A DNA stretch of 64,000 nucleotides from Croceimicrobium hydrocarbonivorans (GTDB lineage Bacteria; Bacteroidota; Bacteroidia; Flavobacteriales; Schleiferiaceae), in assembly GCF_014524565.1 (NCBI RefSeq), contig NZ_CP060139.1, forward strand, positions 124,001-188,000. Direction: 5' to 3'. Positions 25,915 through 34,738 of the stretch are shown in pieces. The notes under the pieces were generated by a model. It did not search any database. It had not been told where the DNA came from and saw only the letters and a program-made list of their open reading frames with translations. Position numbers and translations under genes: made by a program. Position 1 is the stretch's first letter, and the number at the start of each line of letters is the position of its first letter.

Positions 25915-26547
25915 ATGGAGCTTAAAGTTGATGTTCAAAATCACTGGGAAAAGATTTACAGCGAAAAAGACAGCACCATGCTTAGCTGGTATCAAGCAGT
26001 CCCGGAGAGCTCGATGAATTGGATTAATCAAGTCGCCCTGCATCCTGAGGCTAAAATTCTAGATGTAGGTGGAGGCGATAGCCGCTTGGTAGACAGCCTT
26101 ACTTCTAAAGGCTTTAAGAAAATTACCGTTTTAGACCTATCGGCGAAAGCCCTAGAAAAAGCTCGCAAACGATTGGGGCATAATGCTCTAAGCGTTAAAT
26201 GGCTGGCCCAAAATATTCTGGACTATAATCCATCCGAAAATGTGGATTTCTGGCATGATCGTGCTGCCTTTCACTTTTTACGTGAAACAGGCGAAATCCA
26301 ACAATACAAGGATTTGGCCGCAGCAGCCATTCGCCCAGGAGGTTATTTGCTAGTGGCTACTTTCTCCGATCAAGGTCCGCTGCGATGCAGTGGATTAGGA
26401 GTGAGTCGCTATAATGAAAGCGAACTCGAAACCCTCTTTGCCGATAATTTTGAAATGATTGGCCACCAAAGAGAAGTCCACAATACCCCATTTGATAGTC
26501 ATCAGGAATTCTTGTTTATGCTCTTAAGGAGAAAAAAAGAAGAATAG
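25915..26547 (+). CDS. Class I SAM-dependent methyltransferase
   Basis: A 210-residue soluble enzyme with a Rossmann SAM-binding core: motif I ILDVGGGDSRLV near residue 46, an acidic residue at the end of strand two (VLDLSAKAL), and the conserved WHDRAAFHFL region. The overall form matches small methyltransferases often annotated as thiopurine/tellurite-type. Substrate unknown. The gap of 57 nt to the next gene holds the SatD operator, so it is not in that operon. Confidence 0.82.
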   Translation: MELKVDVQNHWEKIYSEKDSTMLSWYQAVPESSMNWINQVALHPEAKILDVGGGDSRLVDSLTSKGFKKITVLDLSAKALEKARKRLGHNALSVKWLAQNILDYNPSENVDFWHDRAAFHFLRETGEIQQYKDLAAAAIRPGGYLLVATFSDQGPLRCSGLGVSRYNESELETLFADNFEMIGHQREVHNTPFDSHQEFLFMLLRRKKEE

Positions 26548-26556
26548 AATGATAAA

Positions 26557-26602
26557 ATCGCCTTAAAAAACGATATATTTGAATATCGTAAAATAAGGCG
26601 AT
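26557..26602 (+). promoter_or_regulatory. Concentric double palindrome over the satD promoter (probable autoregulatory operator)
   Basis: Outer arms ATCGCCTTA (26557-26565) and TAAGGCGAT (26594-26602) and inner arms ACGATAT (26570-26576) and ATATCGT (26583-26589) are exact inverted repeats with the same centre. An exact -7 box TATATTTG (26574-26581) lies across that centre, and the right outer arm ends 2 nt before the SatD ATG. The half-site CGATAT occurs three times. Binding here would block transcription; SatD itself has a C-terminal helix-turn-helix, so self-repression is the simplest reading (inference). Confidence 0.75.
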
Positions 26603-26604
26603 AT

Positions 26605-27204
26605 ATGTTAGCGGTAATTAGTGGTGATATAATCAAGTCGTCAGCCCATGCGGCTCAAAACTATCAGGAGCCTCTGAAGCTTGAGGTTGCAGAAGGCCGC
26701 GTGGCCTATGGTGATTGGGCCATCTTCCAAGGAGATGGTTTTCAATTGCGTTGCCCGGCTCAAGATGCCCTAAGGCAAGCTCTGCTTCTAAAGGCTCGCC
26801 TAAAGCAAAAAGATGGTCCTGATATTCGCTTAGCTATCGGCTTGGGGCCGGATGCACCAAGCTCTGTACCCATCAATGAAGATACGGGCCTGGCCTATCA
26901 ATATTCCGGTCGTTTATTAAAGGAGCTTAAAAAGCAAAGCCTAGCCTTCCGTTCGGATTATCAGGATTTAGATACCACTCTCAATCTAATGGCCAAACTG
27001 GCGATGCTAGTTGCAGATCATTGGACGCCCCCCGTTGCAGAGCTCATTCATTTATCCCTGCGTGATCCTCAACGCAGTCAAAAAGATTTAATGCGCTTAA
27101 GTGGTAAATCTCAAAGTACCGTTTCCGAAGCTTTAAAACGAGGTGGTTTTGATGCCCTTTCCGATTTCGAAGCTTATTTTAGAGCTCAAATCGAAGCCTT
27201 ATGA
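26605..27204 (+). CDS. SatD family protein with C-terminal helix-turn-helix
   Basis: A 199-residue cytosolic protein. The N-terminal part carries the SatD signature: GDIIKSS (Asp8), GDGFQL (Asp44), RLAIGLG (75-81) and GLAYQYSGR (95-103). Residues about 158-182 form a helix-turn-helix (SQKDLMRLSGKSQSTVSEAL). The family is named after a gene of the Streptococcus mutans sat operon and has no known biochemical role; the order of motifs resembles class III nucleotide cyclases (inference). It overlaps the DUF3307 gene by 4 nt and is preceded by a concentric palindrome over its promoter. Confidence 0.85.
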   Translation: MLAVISGDIIKSSAHAAQNYQEPLKLEVAEGRVAYGDWAIFQGDGFQLRCPAQDALRQALLLKARLKQKDGPDIRLAIGLGPDAPSSVPINEDTGLAYQYSGRLLKELKKQSLAFRSDYQDLDTTLNLMAKLAMLVADHWTPPVAELIHLSLRDPQRSQKDLMRLSGKSQSTVSEALKRGGFDALSDFEAYFRAQIEAL

Positions 27205-27917
27205 TCAGCCTCTTCCTTCAATTCTTATTGGCGCATTTCTTAGGTGATTTTGTTTTTCAAAGCCATGCATGGGCAGAAGCCAAGGCCTTAAAGGGCTTTA
27301 AAAGTGCGGCCTTCTATTACCATATTTTGGTGCATGCCTTATTACTGATTCTATGCACGGCCTTTCAATGGGAACTTTGGCCCTGGTGGGTTTTGATTGT
27401 TATCAGTCATGCCCTAATTGACCAACTGAAATACCACCTTCGCAATTGGTTTAAGGCGCTACCCCTTTTTATTGCCGATCAATTTGCACATATCTCAATT
27501 CTGGCTCTGGCCTGCTTTGCCTATCATGATCAATGGCCCGATTTATCCTTTCTTAACGAAGCTTCTTTCCTAAGCCTAATTCTAGCCCTCACCTTTGTGA
27601 GCTTTGTTTCTTCTCTTATTATGCGTTTGGTTATGCAGCAATGGGTTTTGGATGAAGATCCCAAAGCTAATTCCCTAGCCAAGGCCGGACTCTATATCGG
27701 TGTTTTGGAACGACTATTCGTTTTCGGCTTTATTGTCCTTAATCAGTGGCAGGCCATTGGTCTTTTAATTGCGGCGAAGTCGGTTTTTCGCTTTGGAGAT
27801 CTTTCACGTGCCAAAGACCGGAAGCTTACCGAATACGTTTTAATTGGCACCCTACTCAGCTTTGCCCTAGCTATGGCCACCGGCCTTATTTATTTGGAAC
27901 TAGTGAAAAGGCTTTAA
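27201..27917 (+). CDS. DUF3307 family polytopic membrane protein
   Basis: A 238-residue protein with about six to seven hydrophobic segments. The N-terminal HFLGDFVFQ and the central SHALIDQLKY are the conserved polar motifs of DUF3307, a family of unknown function. Its ATG overlaps the SatD stop (ATGA at 27201), so the two are translated together, a pairing seen in other bacteria. A membrane effector or transporter governed by SatD is a reasonable but unproven reading. The stop shares 4 nt with the convergent gene. Confidence 0.85.
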   Translation: MISLFLQFLLAHFLGDFVFQSHAWAEAKALKGFKSAAFYYHILVHALLLILCTAFQWELWPWWVLIVISHALIDQLKYHLRNWFKALPLFIADQFAHISILALACFAYHDQWPDLSFLNEASFLSLILALTFVSFVSSLIMRLVMQQWVLDEDPKANSLAKAGLYIGVLERLFVFGFIVLNQWQAIGLLIAAKSVFRFGDLSRAKDRKLTEYVLIGTLLSFALAMATGLIYLELVKRL

Positions 27918-28810
27918 TAGGCTTGATTTTGTAGCGCCTCCACTATAGACTCTTGACTTTGATCAAATACATTTAAGTCGATGAACAAGGTTTCTTGTTT
28001 ATCATTAGCCATCGACTCTAATTTCAATCTACCATCTTCCTCTAAGCTAAATTCTACATAGGTACCGGCATTGCAGCTTTCTAAAGGAAAATGATCCGCT
28101 TTAAGGAAATAACCCTCTTCCGAAAAATGCATAAGGTATAAACCCGACTCAAAGCCAGCCCCACAGCGCCCCATAGGATTCCAGGGATTGGAGTCATAGA
28201 TATAATGCAGGAGTATAGAATGATCATTTTCCGCAATTACCGAATACCCTGATCCTACTAAGCCCATCGCCTCCAGATCCATGGCTCGGCCGTCATCCCA
28301 GACCAAATGCCGAAATGAACGATACAACTGAAAAGGATCAAAGCTCAGGTGTAAATCCAGTTTTTTAGATCCCTTTTGCCAATAGGCATTGTTTTGGGCG
28401 AAATGAAATCGTTCTCCGAAAAAATCAAATTCCTCACTACTCAGGATAGGCCAGGGATCAATCAGATCATAATAACCATCGACAAAGTCTAATTCCGGAT
28501 TAGCCAATTCACGAATGCTATCCAAATAGCTTTCGCCGCTAAAAAGCAAAAGTTGCTGGCCAGATTGCAGTCCGAAAATGGGAATGGCCTCACCCACCGA
28601 ATTATAAGAATACCAGCCTTCAACCACCGTATAAGGATGCATTCGATCTTCGGTAGCTACAATTTGGAGGTACATGCGAATGGGGTATTCTCCTATTTGG
28701 CCATTAAAGAGACTTTCCTGAATATCATACTCTTCAATATGACTATGAAAATCTTGAGCTCCTAGTTTCCCCAAGCTCAAGCTTATAAGGATTAAGCACA
28801 ATCTGCGCAT
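27914..28810 (-). CDS. Secreted protein of unknown function
   Basis: A 298-residue protein with a clear signal peptide (basic start, Leu-rich core, cleavage near GAQ). The mature part is strand-rich and aromatic, with alternating acidic loops, and holds two cysteines near residues 218 and 246 that could form a disulfide. No catalytic motif or known domain is recognised. It converges on the DUF3307 gene (4-nt overlap) and is divergent from the TonB receptor. Base composition matches its neighbours. Confidence 0.65.
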   Translation of the reverse strand: MRRLCLILISLSLGKLGAQDFHSHIEEYDIQESLFNGQIGEYPIRMYLQIVATEDRMHPYTVVEGWYSYNSVGEAIPIFGLQSGQQLLLFSGESYLDSIRELANPELDFVDGYYDLIDPWPILSSEEFDFFGERFHFAQNNAYWQKGSKKLDLHLSFDPFQLYRSFRHLVWDDGRAMDLEAMGLVGSGYSVIAENDHSILLHYIYDSNPWNPMGRCGAGFESGLYLMHFSEEGYFLKADHFPLESCNAGTYVEFSLEEDGRLKLESMANDKQETLFIDLNVFDQSQESIVEALQNQAY

Positions 28811-28914
28811 GAATAATTTTTAGGTGAAATTAGTTTTTCGGCCTAACTTTTGAAAGGACGCGCGCATTCATCATTAAAATATTTGCATTCGACCTTCCAA
28901 CTATTTTTCCCGGA

Positions 28915-28965
28915 CAGTCGTCTGCAATGCAAACGAACTCTTGACGTTTATGCATCGTCGTAACG
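28915..28965 (+). promoter_or_regulatory. Imperfect dyad in the leader of the TonB receptor gene
   Basis: Within the 166-nt gap before the TonB receptor, ATGCAAACG (28927-28935) faces CGTTTATGCAT across about 9 nt, giving a bulged hairpin close to the start codon. It may be a regulator site or a leader structure; no exact -7 box is visible in this gap. Confidence 0.3.
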
Positions 28966-28976
28966 AAAACTAAAAC

Positions 28977-31310
28977 ATGCAAAGAATCTTTCTTCTGGGT
29001 CTCTTGCTATCCCTGCAATCCAGCCTATGGGCCCAAAAAAGCTTCACGGTAAGTGGCTATGTTGAAGACGCCCTTTCTCGTGAGCGAATCATCGGTGTAA
29101 ACCTCTATATCGATGGCAGCACTATCGGCACTACCACCAATACTTTTGGCTATTATTCACTTTCTCTGCCCCCTGGTGAGTATGATTTAATAGTCTCCTT
29201 TATCGGTTTCGAGAGCATTCGTCAGAAGATTGTTATCAGCAACAAGAACCTTAATCTCGACTTTGAGCTTAAGGAAGCTTTCGAATCTCTAGAAGAAGTG
29301 ACCGTAACTGCCGAAGAAGCGCAAGTGGAACAGGTGCAAATGAGTCAAGTTCAATTAAGTGTTTCTGAAATTAAGAAAATTCCCGCCTTTTTAGGGGAAG
29401 TGGACATTATCCGAGCCATTCAACTTTTACCCGGTGTGCAAAGTGGTAATGAAGGAACTACTGGTTTTTACGTTCGCGGTGGTAGTCCGGATCAAAACCT
29501 GATTTTACTAGATGGGGTTCCTGTGTACAATGCTTCTCACCTCTTCGGCTTCTTTTCGGTTTTTAATGCCGATGCGATTAAGAACGTAAACCTCACCAAA
29601 GGAGGTTTCCCGGCTCGCTTTGGAGGTCGTTTGAGCTCCGTATTGGAAATCGACATGAAAGAAGGTAACCTACGAGAATTCCATGGTGAAGGTTCCTTAG
29701 GTCTAATTAGTAGTAAGCTTACTATAGAAGGACCCATCTGGAAAGATCATACCTCTTTTATTGTGAGTGGCCGCCGCACCTATTACGATATTTTGGCAGC
29801 GCCCTTTATTCCGGAAGGACAGGATTTCGGTTATTATTTCGCTGATCTCAATGCAAAAATCAACCATGTTTTCTCCCGTAAGGACCGTTTATATTTAAGC
29901 TATTACAATGGTATTGATGATTTCGGCTTTCGCGAAGAATACCAGGATGATCCCTTCTTTGGCGGAGGCGAAGGCTATGATGAGTCGGGTTTAAACTGGG
30001 GAAATCACACCGGTGCCTTGCGTTGGAATCACCTCTTTAGCGATAAACTCTTCAGCAACCTAACGGCGACCTTTTCACAATACCGCTTTTCGATTGGTTT
30101 CGAAAGTTATTATAAAGATGGTACCGAAGAAAATCGCAGTGGTTTTGAATACTTCTCTTTGATTCGCGATTATGGCCTGCGCTATGATTTAGAATATGCC
30201 CTCAACAATCAGCATCAATTACGATTTGGTGCTTCGTATACCAATCATACATTCCGTCCAGGAGTTGCCCAAATTGAGGAAACTTATAATGGTGCTGGTA
30301 TCGACTCTATTCTGGACCTTTCAAAGAAAGTATTTGCCAATGACCTTTATGTTTATGCAGAGGACGATTGGAAATTAGGTAATAAATGGCGAGTAAATTA
30401 TGGTTTACACTATTCTGCCTACCTCACCAATGACAATGCCTTTTACCACAATATTCAGCCCCGGGTTTCTGCCCGTTACTTGATTAATGATGAGATTTCT
30501 GTTAAAGGTTCTTATGCCTTGATGAATCAATATGTGCATTTGCTTTCCAATTCAGGAATTGGTTTGCCCACCGATTTATGGGTAAGTTCTACTGCTAAAG
30601 TGAAGCCGCAAATCTCACAGCAGGTGGCTGTTGGTAGCAGTACCTCCTTATGGAATAAGCGCTTCGAATTTAGTGCGGAAGCCTATTATAAGGTGATGGA
30701 CAATTTGATTGAATACAAAGAAGGGGCATCCTTCCTGTCGAATACCGATTGGCAAAGCACAGTTGAAACCGATGGCGAAGGTGAAGCCTATGGTTTGGAA
30801 TTATTATTCCGCAAGAAAAAAGGCAAAACTACGGGTTGGATTGGCTATACCTTGGCTTGGAGTAACCGTCGTTTCGGTAATCTAAATGATGGTGAATGGT
30901 ATCCTTACCGCTTTGATCGTCGTCATGATATTAGTGTGGTACTAAACCATCAATTCAGCGAGCGATTTGATTTAGGCCTTACTTGGGTGTATGGAACCGG
31001 AAACACCTTTACCGCTCCTATTTCTCAGTTTATGTTGACCAACGAATACGGTTCCTCTACTACCTACGATCGTTTTAGTGATCGCAATGGATTGCGGATG
31101 CCTGCCTATCACCGTTTAGACCTGGGCTTTAACTGGCATGTAAAAACCAAATGGGGTCAGAGTACCTGGAATATCTCCGTGTACAATGCTTATTCGCGCC
31201 AAAACCCATTCTTCTTATATCTTAATCAAAATAGTAATGGGGAGCGCCGCATTAATCAGGTGAGCCTCTTCCCTATCATTCCTTCCCTCTCTTATCAATT
31301 CAAATTCTAG
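28977..31310 (+). CDS. TonB-dependent outer-membrane receptor with N-terminal carboxypeptidase-regulatory-like domain
   Basis: A 777-residue protein: signal peptide (cleavage near WAQ), a beta-sandwich carboxypeptidase-regulatory-like domain (about 22-105, SGYVEDALSRERIIGVNLY), a plug domain with GFYVRGGSPDQNLILLDGVPVYN (about 165-190), and a 22-strand barrel ending in a terminal phenylalanine (SYQFKF). It imports a substrate across the outer membrane using TonB energy. It is followed 2 nt later by a DUF4249 lipoprotein gene, a standing partner of this receptor class. The substrate is unknown; there is no SusD gene, so glycans are not implied. Confidence 0.93.
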   Translation: MQRIFLLGLLLSLQSSLWAQKSFTVSGYVEDALSRERIIGVNLYIDGSTIGTTTNTFGYYSLSLPPGEYDLIVSFIGFESIRQKIVISNKNLNLDFELKEAFESLEEVTVTAEEAQVEQVQMSQVQLSVSEIKKIPAFLGEVDIIRAIQLLPGVQSGNEGTTGFYVRGGSPDQNLILLDGVPVYNASHLFGFFSVFNADAIKNVNLTKGGFPARFGGRLSSVLEIDMKEGNLREFHGEGSLGLISSKLTIEGPIWKDHTSFIVSGRRTYYDILAAPFIPEGQDFGYYFADLNAKINHVFSRKDRLYLSYYNGIDDFGFREEYQDDPFFGGGEGYDESGLNWGNHTGALRWNHLFSDKLFSNLTATFSQYRFSIGFESYYKDGTEENRSGFEYFSLIRDYGLRYDLEYALNNQHQLRFGASYTNHTFRPGVAQIEETYNGAGIDSILDLSKKVFANDLYVYAEDDWKLGNKWRVNYGLHYSAYLTNDNAFYHNIQPRVSARYLINDEISVKGSYALMNQYVHLLSNSGIGLPTDLWVSSTAKVKPQISQQVAVGSSTSLWNKRFEFSAEAYYKVMDNLIEYKEGASFLSNTDWQSTVETDGEGEAYGLELLFRKKKGKTTGWIGYTLAWSNRRFGNLNDGEWYPYRFDRRHDISVVLNHQFSERFDLGLTWVYGTGNTFTAPISQFMLTNEYGSSTTYDRFSDRNGLRMPAYHRLDLGFNWHVKTKWGQSTWNISVYNAYSRQNPFFLYLNQNSNGERRINQVSLFPIIPSLSYQFKF

Positions 31311-31312
31311 CC

Positions 31313-32170
31313 ATGAAAAAACTTAGCTATTTCCTACCGCTCCTTGCTTTATGGTCTTGCGAAAAAGAGCTGGATTATGAACTACCTGATCCCGGACCTC
31401 AAATTGTAATTGATACCCGCCTTAAAAGCGGACAAGGCATGGAAGTGTTTTTAAGCGAATCGGTTTACTCTCTTTCTTCTGCCGAACCCAAAAGTCGGGA
31501 TGACTTTGAAGCTTGGTTATATACCGATGATCCTGCTTCTCCCTTTCAATTAACAGCAGAAGCTTACAATCCTGGCTATGAGCCTCAGTTTGTATACCGC
31601 ACTCCCCATCAGGTTATTGCGGGTCAAAATTACCGTTTGGTGGTTCGTGGACCTGGTTTCCCGGAAGCAACAGTTAGCGAGCGTGTTCCCGGCCCGGTAG
31701 AAATCGATACGGTGACATATAACCGCACGGATAAGGAATTCACCTTCCGCTTTAAGGATGATGGCGCTACTGATGATTATTACATGATTACCGTAAATGA
31801 ATTGGGGGCCGATGATTTAGTTTATTCCTCTTTAGATCTGGCTTTGGAGTTTTTCGAATTCCAGGATTTTATTGGTGACTCCGAATTTGATGGCCGCCAG
31901 TATGGCTTTGTAAGCTACCTTAAGGATGATGATTTTAATGGTAAGACGCGCGAATTAAAAGTGCGGATTGAAGGCGAAACCTCAGCCGTATTTGTGGAGT
32001 TGCGCTTGCACCATATTTCTTCAAGCTACTATCGCCACGAATTAACGAAGTCGGCCTACAATTACAGCGATGGCTTCTTTAGTGAACCATCGCAGATTTA
32101 TTCCAATGTAGAAAACGGCTACGGTATTATGGCTACCTCAGCATCCAGCGTGCGGAGAGTACAATTTTAG
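31313..32170 (+). CDS. DUF4249 domain lipoprotein, partner of the TonB receptor
   Basis: A 285-residue exported lipoprotein with lipobox LWSC (Cys16). The mature part matches DUF4249: an early strand segment IVIDTRLKSG, GQNYRLVV, and a C-terminal YGIMATSASSV stretch. DUF4249 genes typically follow a TonB receptor with a carboxypeptidase-regulatory-like domain, and the lipoprotein is thought to sit on the outer leaflet as a lid or substrate binder. The gap to the receptor is 2 nt. Function is inferred from the pairing only. Confidence 0.88.
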   Translation: MKKLSYFLPLLALWSCEKELDYELPDPGPQIVIDTRLKSGQGMEVFLSESVYSLSSAEPKSRDDFEAWLYTDDPASPFQLTAEAYNPGYEPQFVYRTPHQVIAGQNYRLVVRGPGFPEATVSERVPGPVEIDTVTYNRTDKEFTFRFKDDGATDDYYMITVNELGADDLVYSSLDLALEFFEFQDFIGDSEFDGRQYGFVSYLKDDDFNGKTRELKVRIEGETSAVFVELRLHHISSSYYRHELTKSAYNYSDGFFSEPSQIYSNVENGYGIMATSASSVRRVQF

Positions 32171-32222
32171 GAACATTGTTAATTACCCTCTCCGAGGGGG
32201 CCGCGGTCGCAGCATAATGTTC
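32171..32222 (+). other. Nested hairpin between the DUF4249 gene and ftsK
   Basis: Outer arms GAACATT (32171-32177) and AATGTTC (32216-32222) enclose the GC-rich inner hairpin CCCTC-TCC-GAGGG and a CCGCGG palindrome. It begins directly after the stop of the DUF4249 gene and is followed by a T-rich run that doubles as the ftsK -7 box. It could act as a terminator for the receptor operon. Confidence 0.5.
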
Positions 32223-32223
32223 T

Positions 32224-32231
32224 TATTTTTG
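32224..32231 (+). promoter_or_regulatory. -7 promoter box TATTTTTG for ftsK
   Basis: Exact TAnnTTTG match 17 nt before the ftsK ATG at 32249. Confidence 0.55.
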
Positions 32232-32248
32232 CCTCTGCGTAAGAATGT

Positions 32249-34735
32249 ATGGCGACAAAAAAGCAAAGTAAATCCCGCACCAAGGCGAAAAGCAACCGTC
32301 CGAAATTGAGCACCGCTCAAATCGGCGAAGCCTTTCGAAACCCAACTTACCAAATGGTGTTCGGGATTTTCTTGGTGAGTACGGCTCTTTTTCTAGGGGG
32401 TTCCTTCTTTTCCTATCTTCTGCATTGGACCCAGGATCAAAGTTTAGTTGGTCAAACTTATGGTGAGGTATTAGCCCGCCCGGAAATACAAGCTCAAAAT
32501 GCATTGGGTAAGTTAGGTGCGGGAATGGCCCATCAATTCATCCACCTTTGGTTTGGAATTGCAGCCTTCTTAGTGCCCTGGTTTTTACTGATCAGCGGAC
32601 TGCGTCTTAGTCTAAGAGTAAGCTTGCAACCTCTGCGCAGAAGTTTCGCCTCAAGCTTATTCCTTTTAATTTGGATTCCCAGTCTCTTTGCTTTTGTAGC
32701 CCCTCAAAGCAGTTATTTATCCGGAGCCTCCGGTCATTTTTATGCCGCCTGGTTAGGAAGTTTAGCCGGACCGATTGGAACTCTGATCGTACTTCTGGCC
32801 AGCATGCTGATTTATTTAGCCATTCGCTTCCGCTGGACAGCCGATAAGGTGAAAGGCTTCTTTGGGAAATTTAAAAGACCTGAGAAAAAAGAGCTGCAAG
32901 ACCCTGAGCCTCATTTAGAAGTTAAAGACGACTATTCCGAATCTCTAGCGAGCAAGAAGCAAGAAGAAGAACCCGATCATCAGGAAGACATTGAAAGTTT
33001 GGAAGAAGAAACCAAAGAAGAACCTTCCTTAGAGTTCGAACTCGAAACGCAAGCAGAGGAAGAAGCTCAAGCCAGCGAAGACGATAAACCATCGGCCCCC
33101 GAGCCCGAAGCTCCTAGCGAAGAAGAAGATGGTACCTATTTTGAAATTGAACAAAAGGAAGAGGAAGAAGCATTAAGTGCCAGCGAAGTAAACCGCAAGG
33201 TGAAAGAGTTTGGTCCTTATGATCCCACTTTAGACCTATCGAAGTTTAAATTACCTACCCTCGATTTATTAAAGGATTACGGCTCAACCAATATTACCAT
33301 TAACGAGGAAGAGCTGGCCAGCAATAAAAATAAGATTGTAGAAACCCTCAATAACTATAAGATTGAGATTTCGAAAATCAAGGCTACCATTGGTCCTACC
33401 GTAACGCTCTATGAAATTGTTCCTGCGCCAGGGGTACGTATATCACGTATCAAAAACCTGGAAGACGATATTGCCCTTTCATTAAGTGCCCTAGGTATTC
33501 GGATTATTGCTCCAATTCCAGGTCGCGGCACCATTGGTATTGAGGTGCCCAGTACTAATCCGCAAATGGTTCCCATGCGGAATTTAGTAGCAGGTGAAAA
33601 ATTCCAGGAAAGCAAAATGGAATTGCCCATTGTTTTTGGGAAAACCATTAGTAATGAAACATATGTAACCGATTTGGCTAAGATGCCTCACCTTCTAATG
33701 GCGGGTGCTACTGGTCAAGGTAAATCGGTTGGCTTAAATGTGATTCTTACCTCCCTACTTTATCGCAAACATCCTTCGCAAGTGAAGTTTGTTCTGGTAG
33801 ATCCGAAGAAGGTAGAACTGACCCTCTTTAATAAAATCGAACGCCATTATTTGGCGAAGCTCCCGGATACGGAGGAAGCTATTATTACCGACACTACCAA
33901 GGTGATTAATACCCTAAACTCCCTTTGTATTGAGATGGACGACCGCTATGAGCTCCTTAAAAATGCCATGGTGCGAAACATCAAGGAGTACAATGCCAAG
34001 TTTATCGCACGCAAATTAAATCCGGAAGAAGGTCATCGCTACTTACCCTACATCGTTTTGGTAATTGACGAATTTGCCGACCTGATTATGACGGCTGGTA
34101 AGGAGGTGGAAACGCCTATTGCTCGTTTGGCTCAGCTGGCTCGTGCGATTGGCATCCACTTAATTGTGGCTACACAAAGGCCTTCAGTAAACGTAATTAC
34201 CGGTATTATTAAAGCGAACTTCCCCGCGCGGGTAGCTTTTAGGGTAACCTCTAAAATTGACTCTCGTACTATTTTGGATGCCGGTGGCGCCGAACAATTG
34301 ATTGGTAAAGGTGATATGCTATTGAGTCAGGGCTCGGATTTAATCCGATTGCAATGTGCCTTTGTAGATACGCCTGAAGTTGAAAAGATAACGGATTATA
34401 TCGGGGGCCAAAAAGCCTATCCCGAAGCTTATAAACTGCCCGAATACAAAGGCGCTGATGAGGATGGGAATACCGGTATTGATATTCTGGACCCTTCTGA
34501 AAGAGATGCACTCTTTGAAGATGCAGCGCGCTTGGTTGTGCAGTCCCAACAGGGTTCTACCTCCATGCTACAGCGAAAATTAAAGCTGGGCTATAATCGA
34601 GCGGGACGAATTGTTGACCAATTGGAAGCGGCAGGCATTATTGGTCCTTTCGAAGGATCCAAAGCCCGGGAAGTTTTAATTCCGGATGAATATGCTCTGG
34701 AACAGTTATTGAATCACGAGAAGAACAAAGAATAA
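32249..34735 (+). CDS. ftsK: DNA translocase FtsK
   Basis: An 828-residue septal DNA pump. Basic N-terminus, about four membrane helices (about 30-190), a highly acidic Glu-rich linker (about 215-310), the alpha/beta motor with Walker A GATGQGKS and Walker B LVIDEFADLI, and the C-terminal gamma winged helix (SMLQRKLKLGYNRAGRIVDQL) that reads orientation sequences. It clears chromosome termini at division and activates XerCD at dif. It heads the conserved Flavobacteriia block ftsK-lolA-lptF/G-ribB. Confidence 0.96.
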   Translation: MATKKQSKSRTKAKSNRPKLSTAQIGEAFRNPTYQMVFGIFLVSTALFLGGSFFSYLLHWTQDQSLVGQTYGEVLARPEIQAQNALGKLGAGMAHQFIHLWFGIAAFLVPWFLLISGLRLSLRVSLQPLRRSFASSLFLLIWIPSLFAFVAPQSSYLSGASGHFYAAWLGSLAGPIGTLIVLLASMLIYLAIRFRWTADKVKGFFGKFKRPEKKELQDPEPHLEVKDDYSESLASKKQEEEPDHQEDIESLEEETKEEPSLEFELETQAEEEAQASEDDKPSAPEPEAPSEEEDGTYFEIEQKEEEEALSASEVNRKVKEFGPYDPTLDLSKFKLPTLDLLKDYGSTNITINEEELASNKNKIVETLNNYKIEISKIKATIGPTVTLYEIVPAPGVRISRIKNLEDDIALSLSALGIRIIAPIPGRGTIGIEVPSTNPQMVPMRNLVAGEKFQESKMELPIVFGKTISNETYVTDLAKMPHLLMAGATGQGKSVGLNVILTSLLYRKHPSQVKFVLVDPKKVELTLFNKIERHYLAKLPDTEEAIITDTTKVINTLNSLCIEMDDRYELLKNAMVRNIKEYNAKFIARKLNPEEGHRYLPYIVLVIDEFADLIMTAGKEVETPIARLAQLARAIGIHLIVATQRPSVNVITGIIKANFPARVAFRVTSKIDSRTILDAGGAEQLIGKGDMLLSQGSDLIRLQCAFVDTPEVEKITDYIGGQKAYPEAYKLPEYKGADEDGNTGIDILDPSERDALFEDAARLVVQSQQGSTSMLQRKLKLGYNRAGRIVDQLEAAGIIGPFEGSKAREVLIPDEYALEQLLNHEKNKE

Positions 34736-34738
34736 AAG

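Noticed and set aside
33061-33180. Repeat-like GAA/GAG-rich tract in ftsK
   Set aside because: It encodes the acidic linker that is normal for FtsK proteins and is not a tandem DNA repeat.
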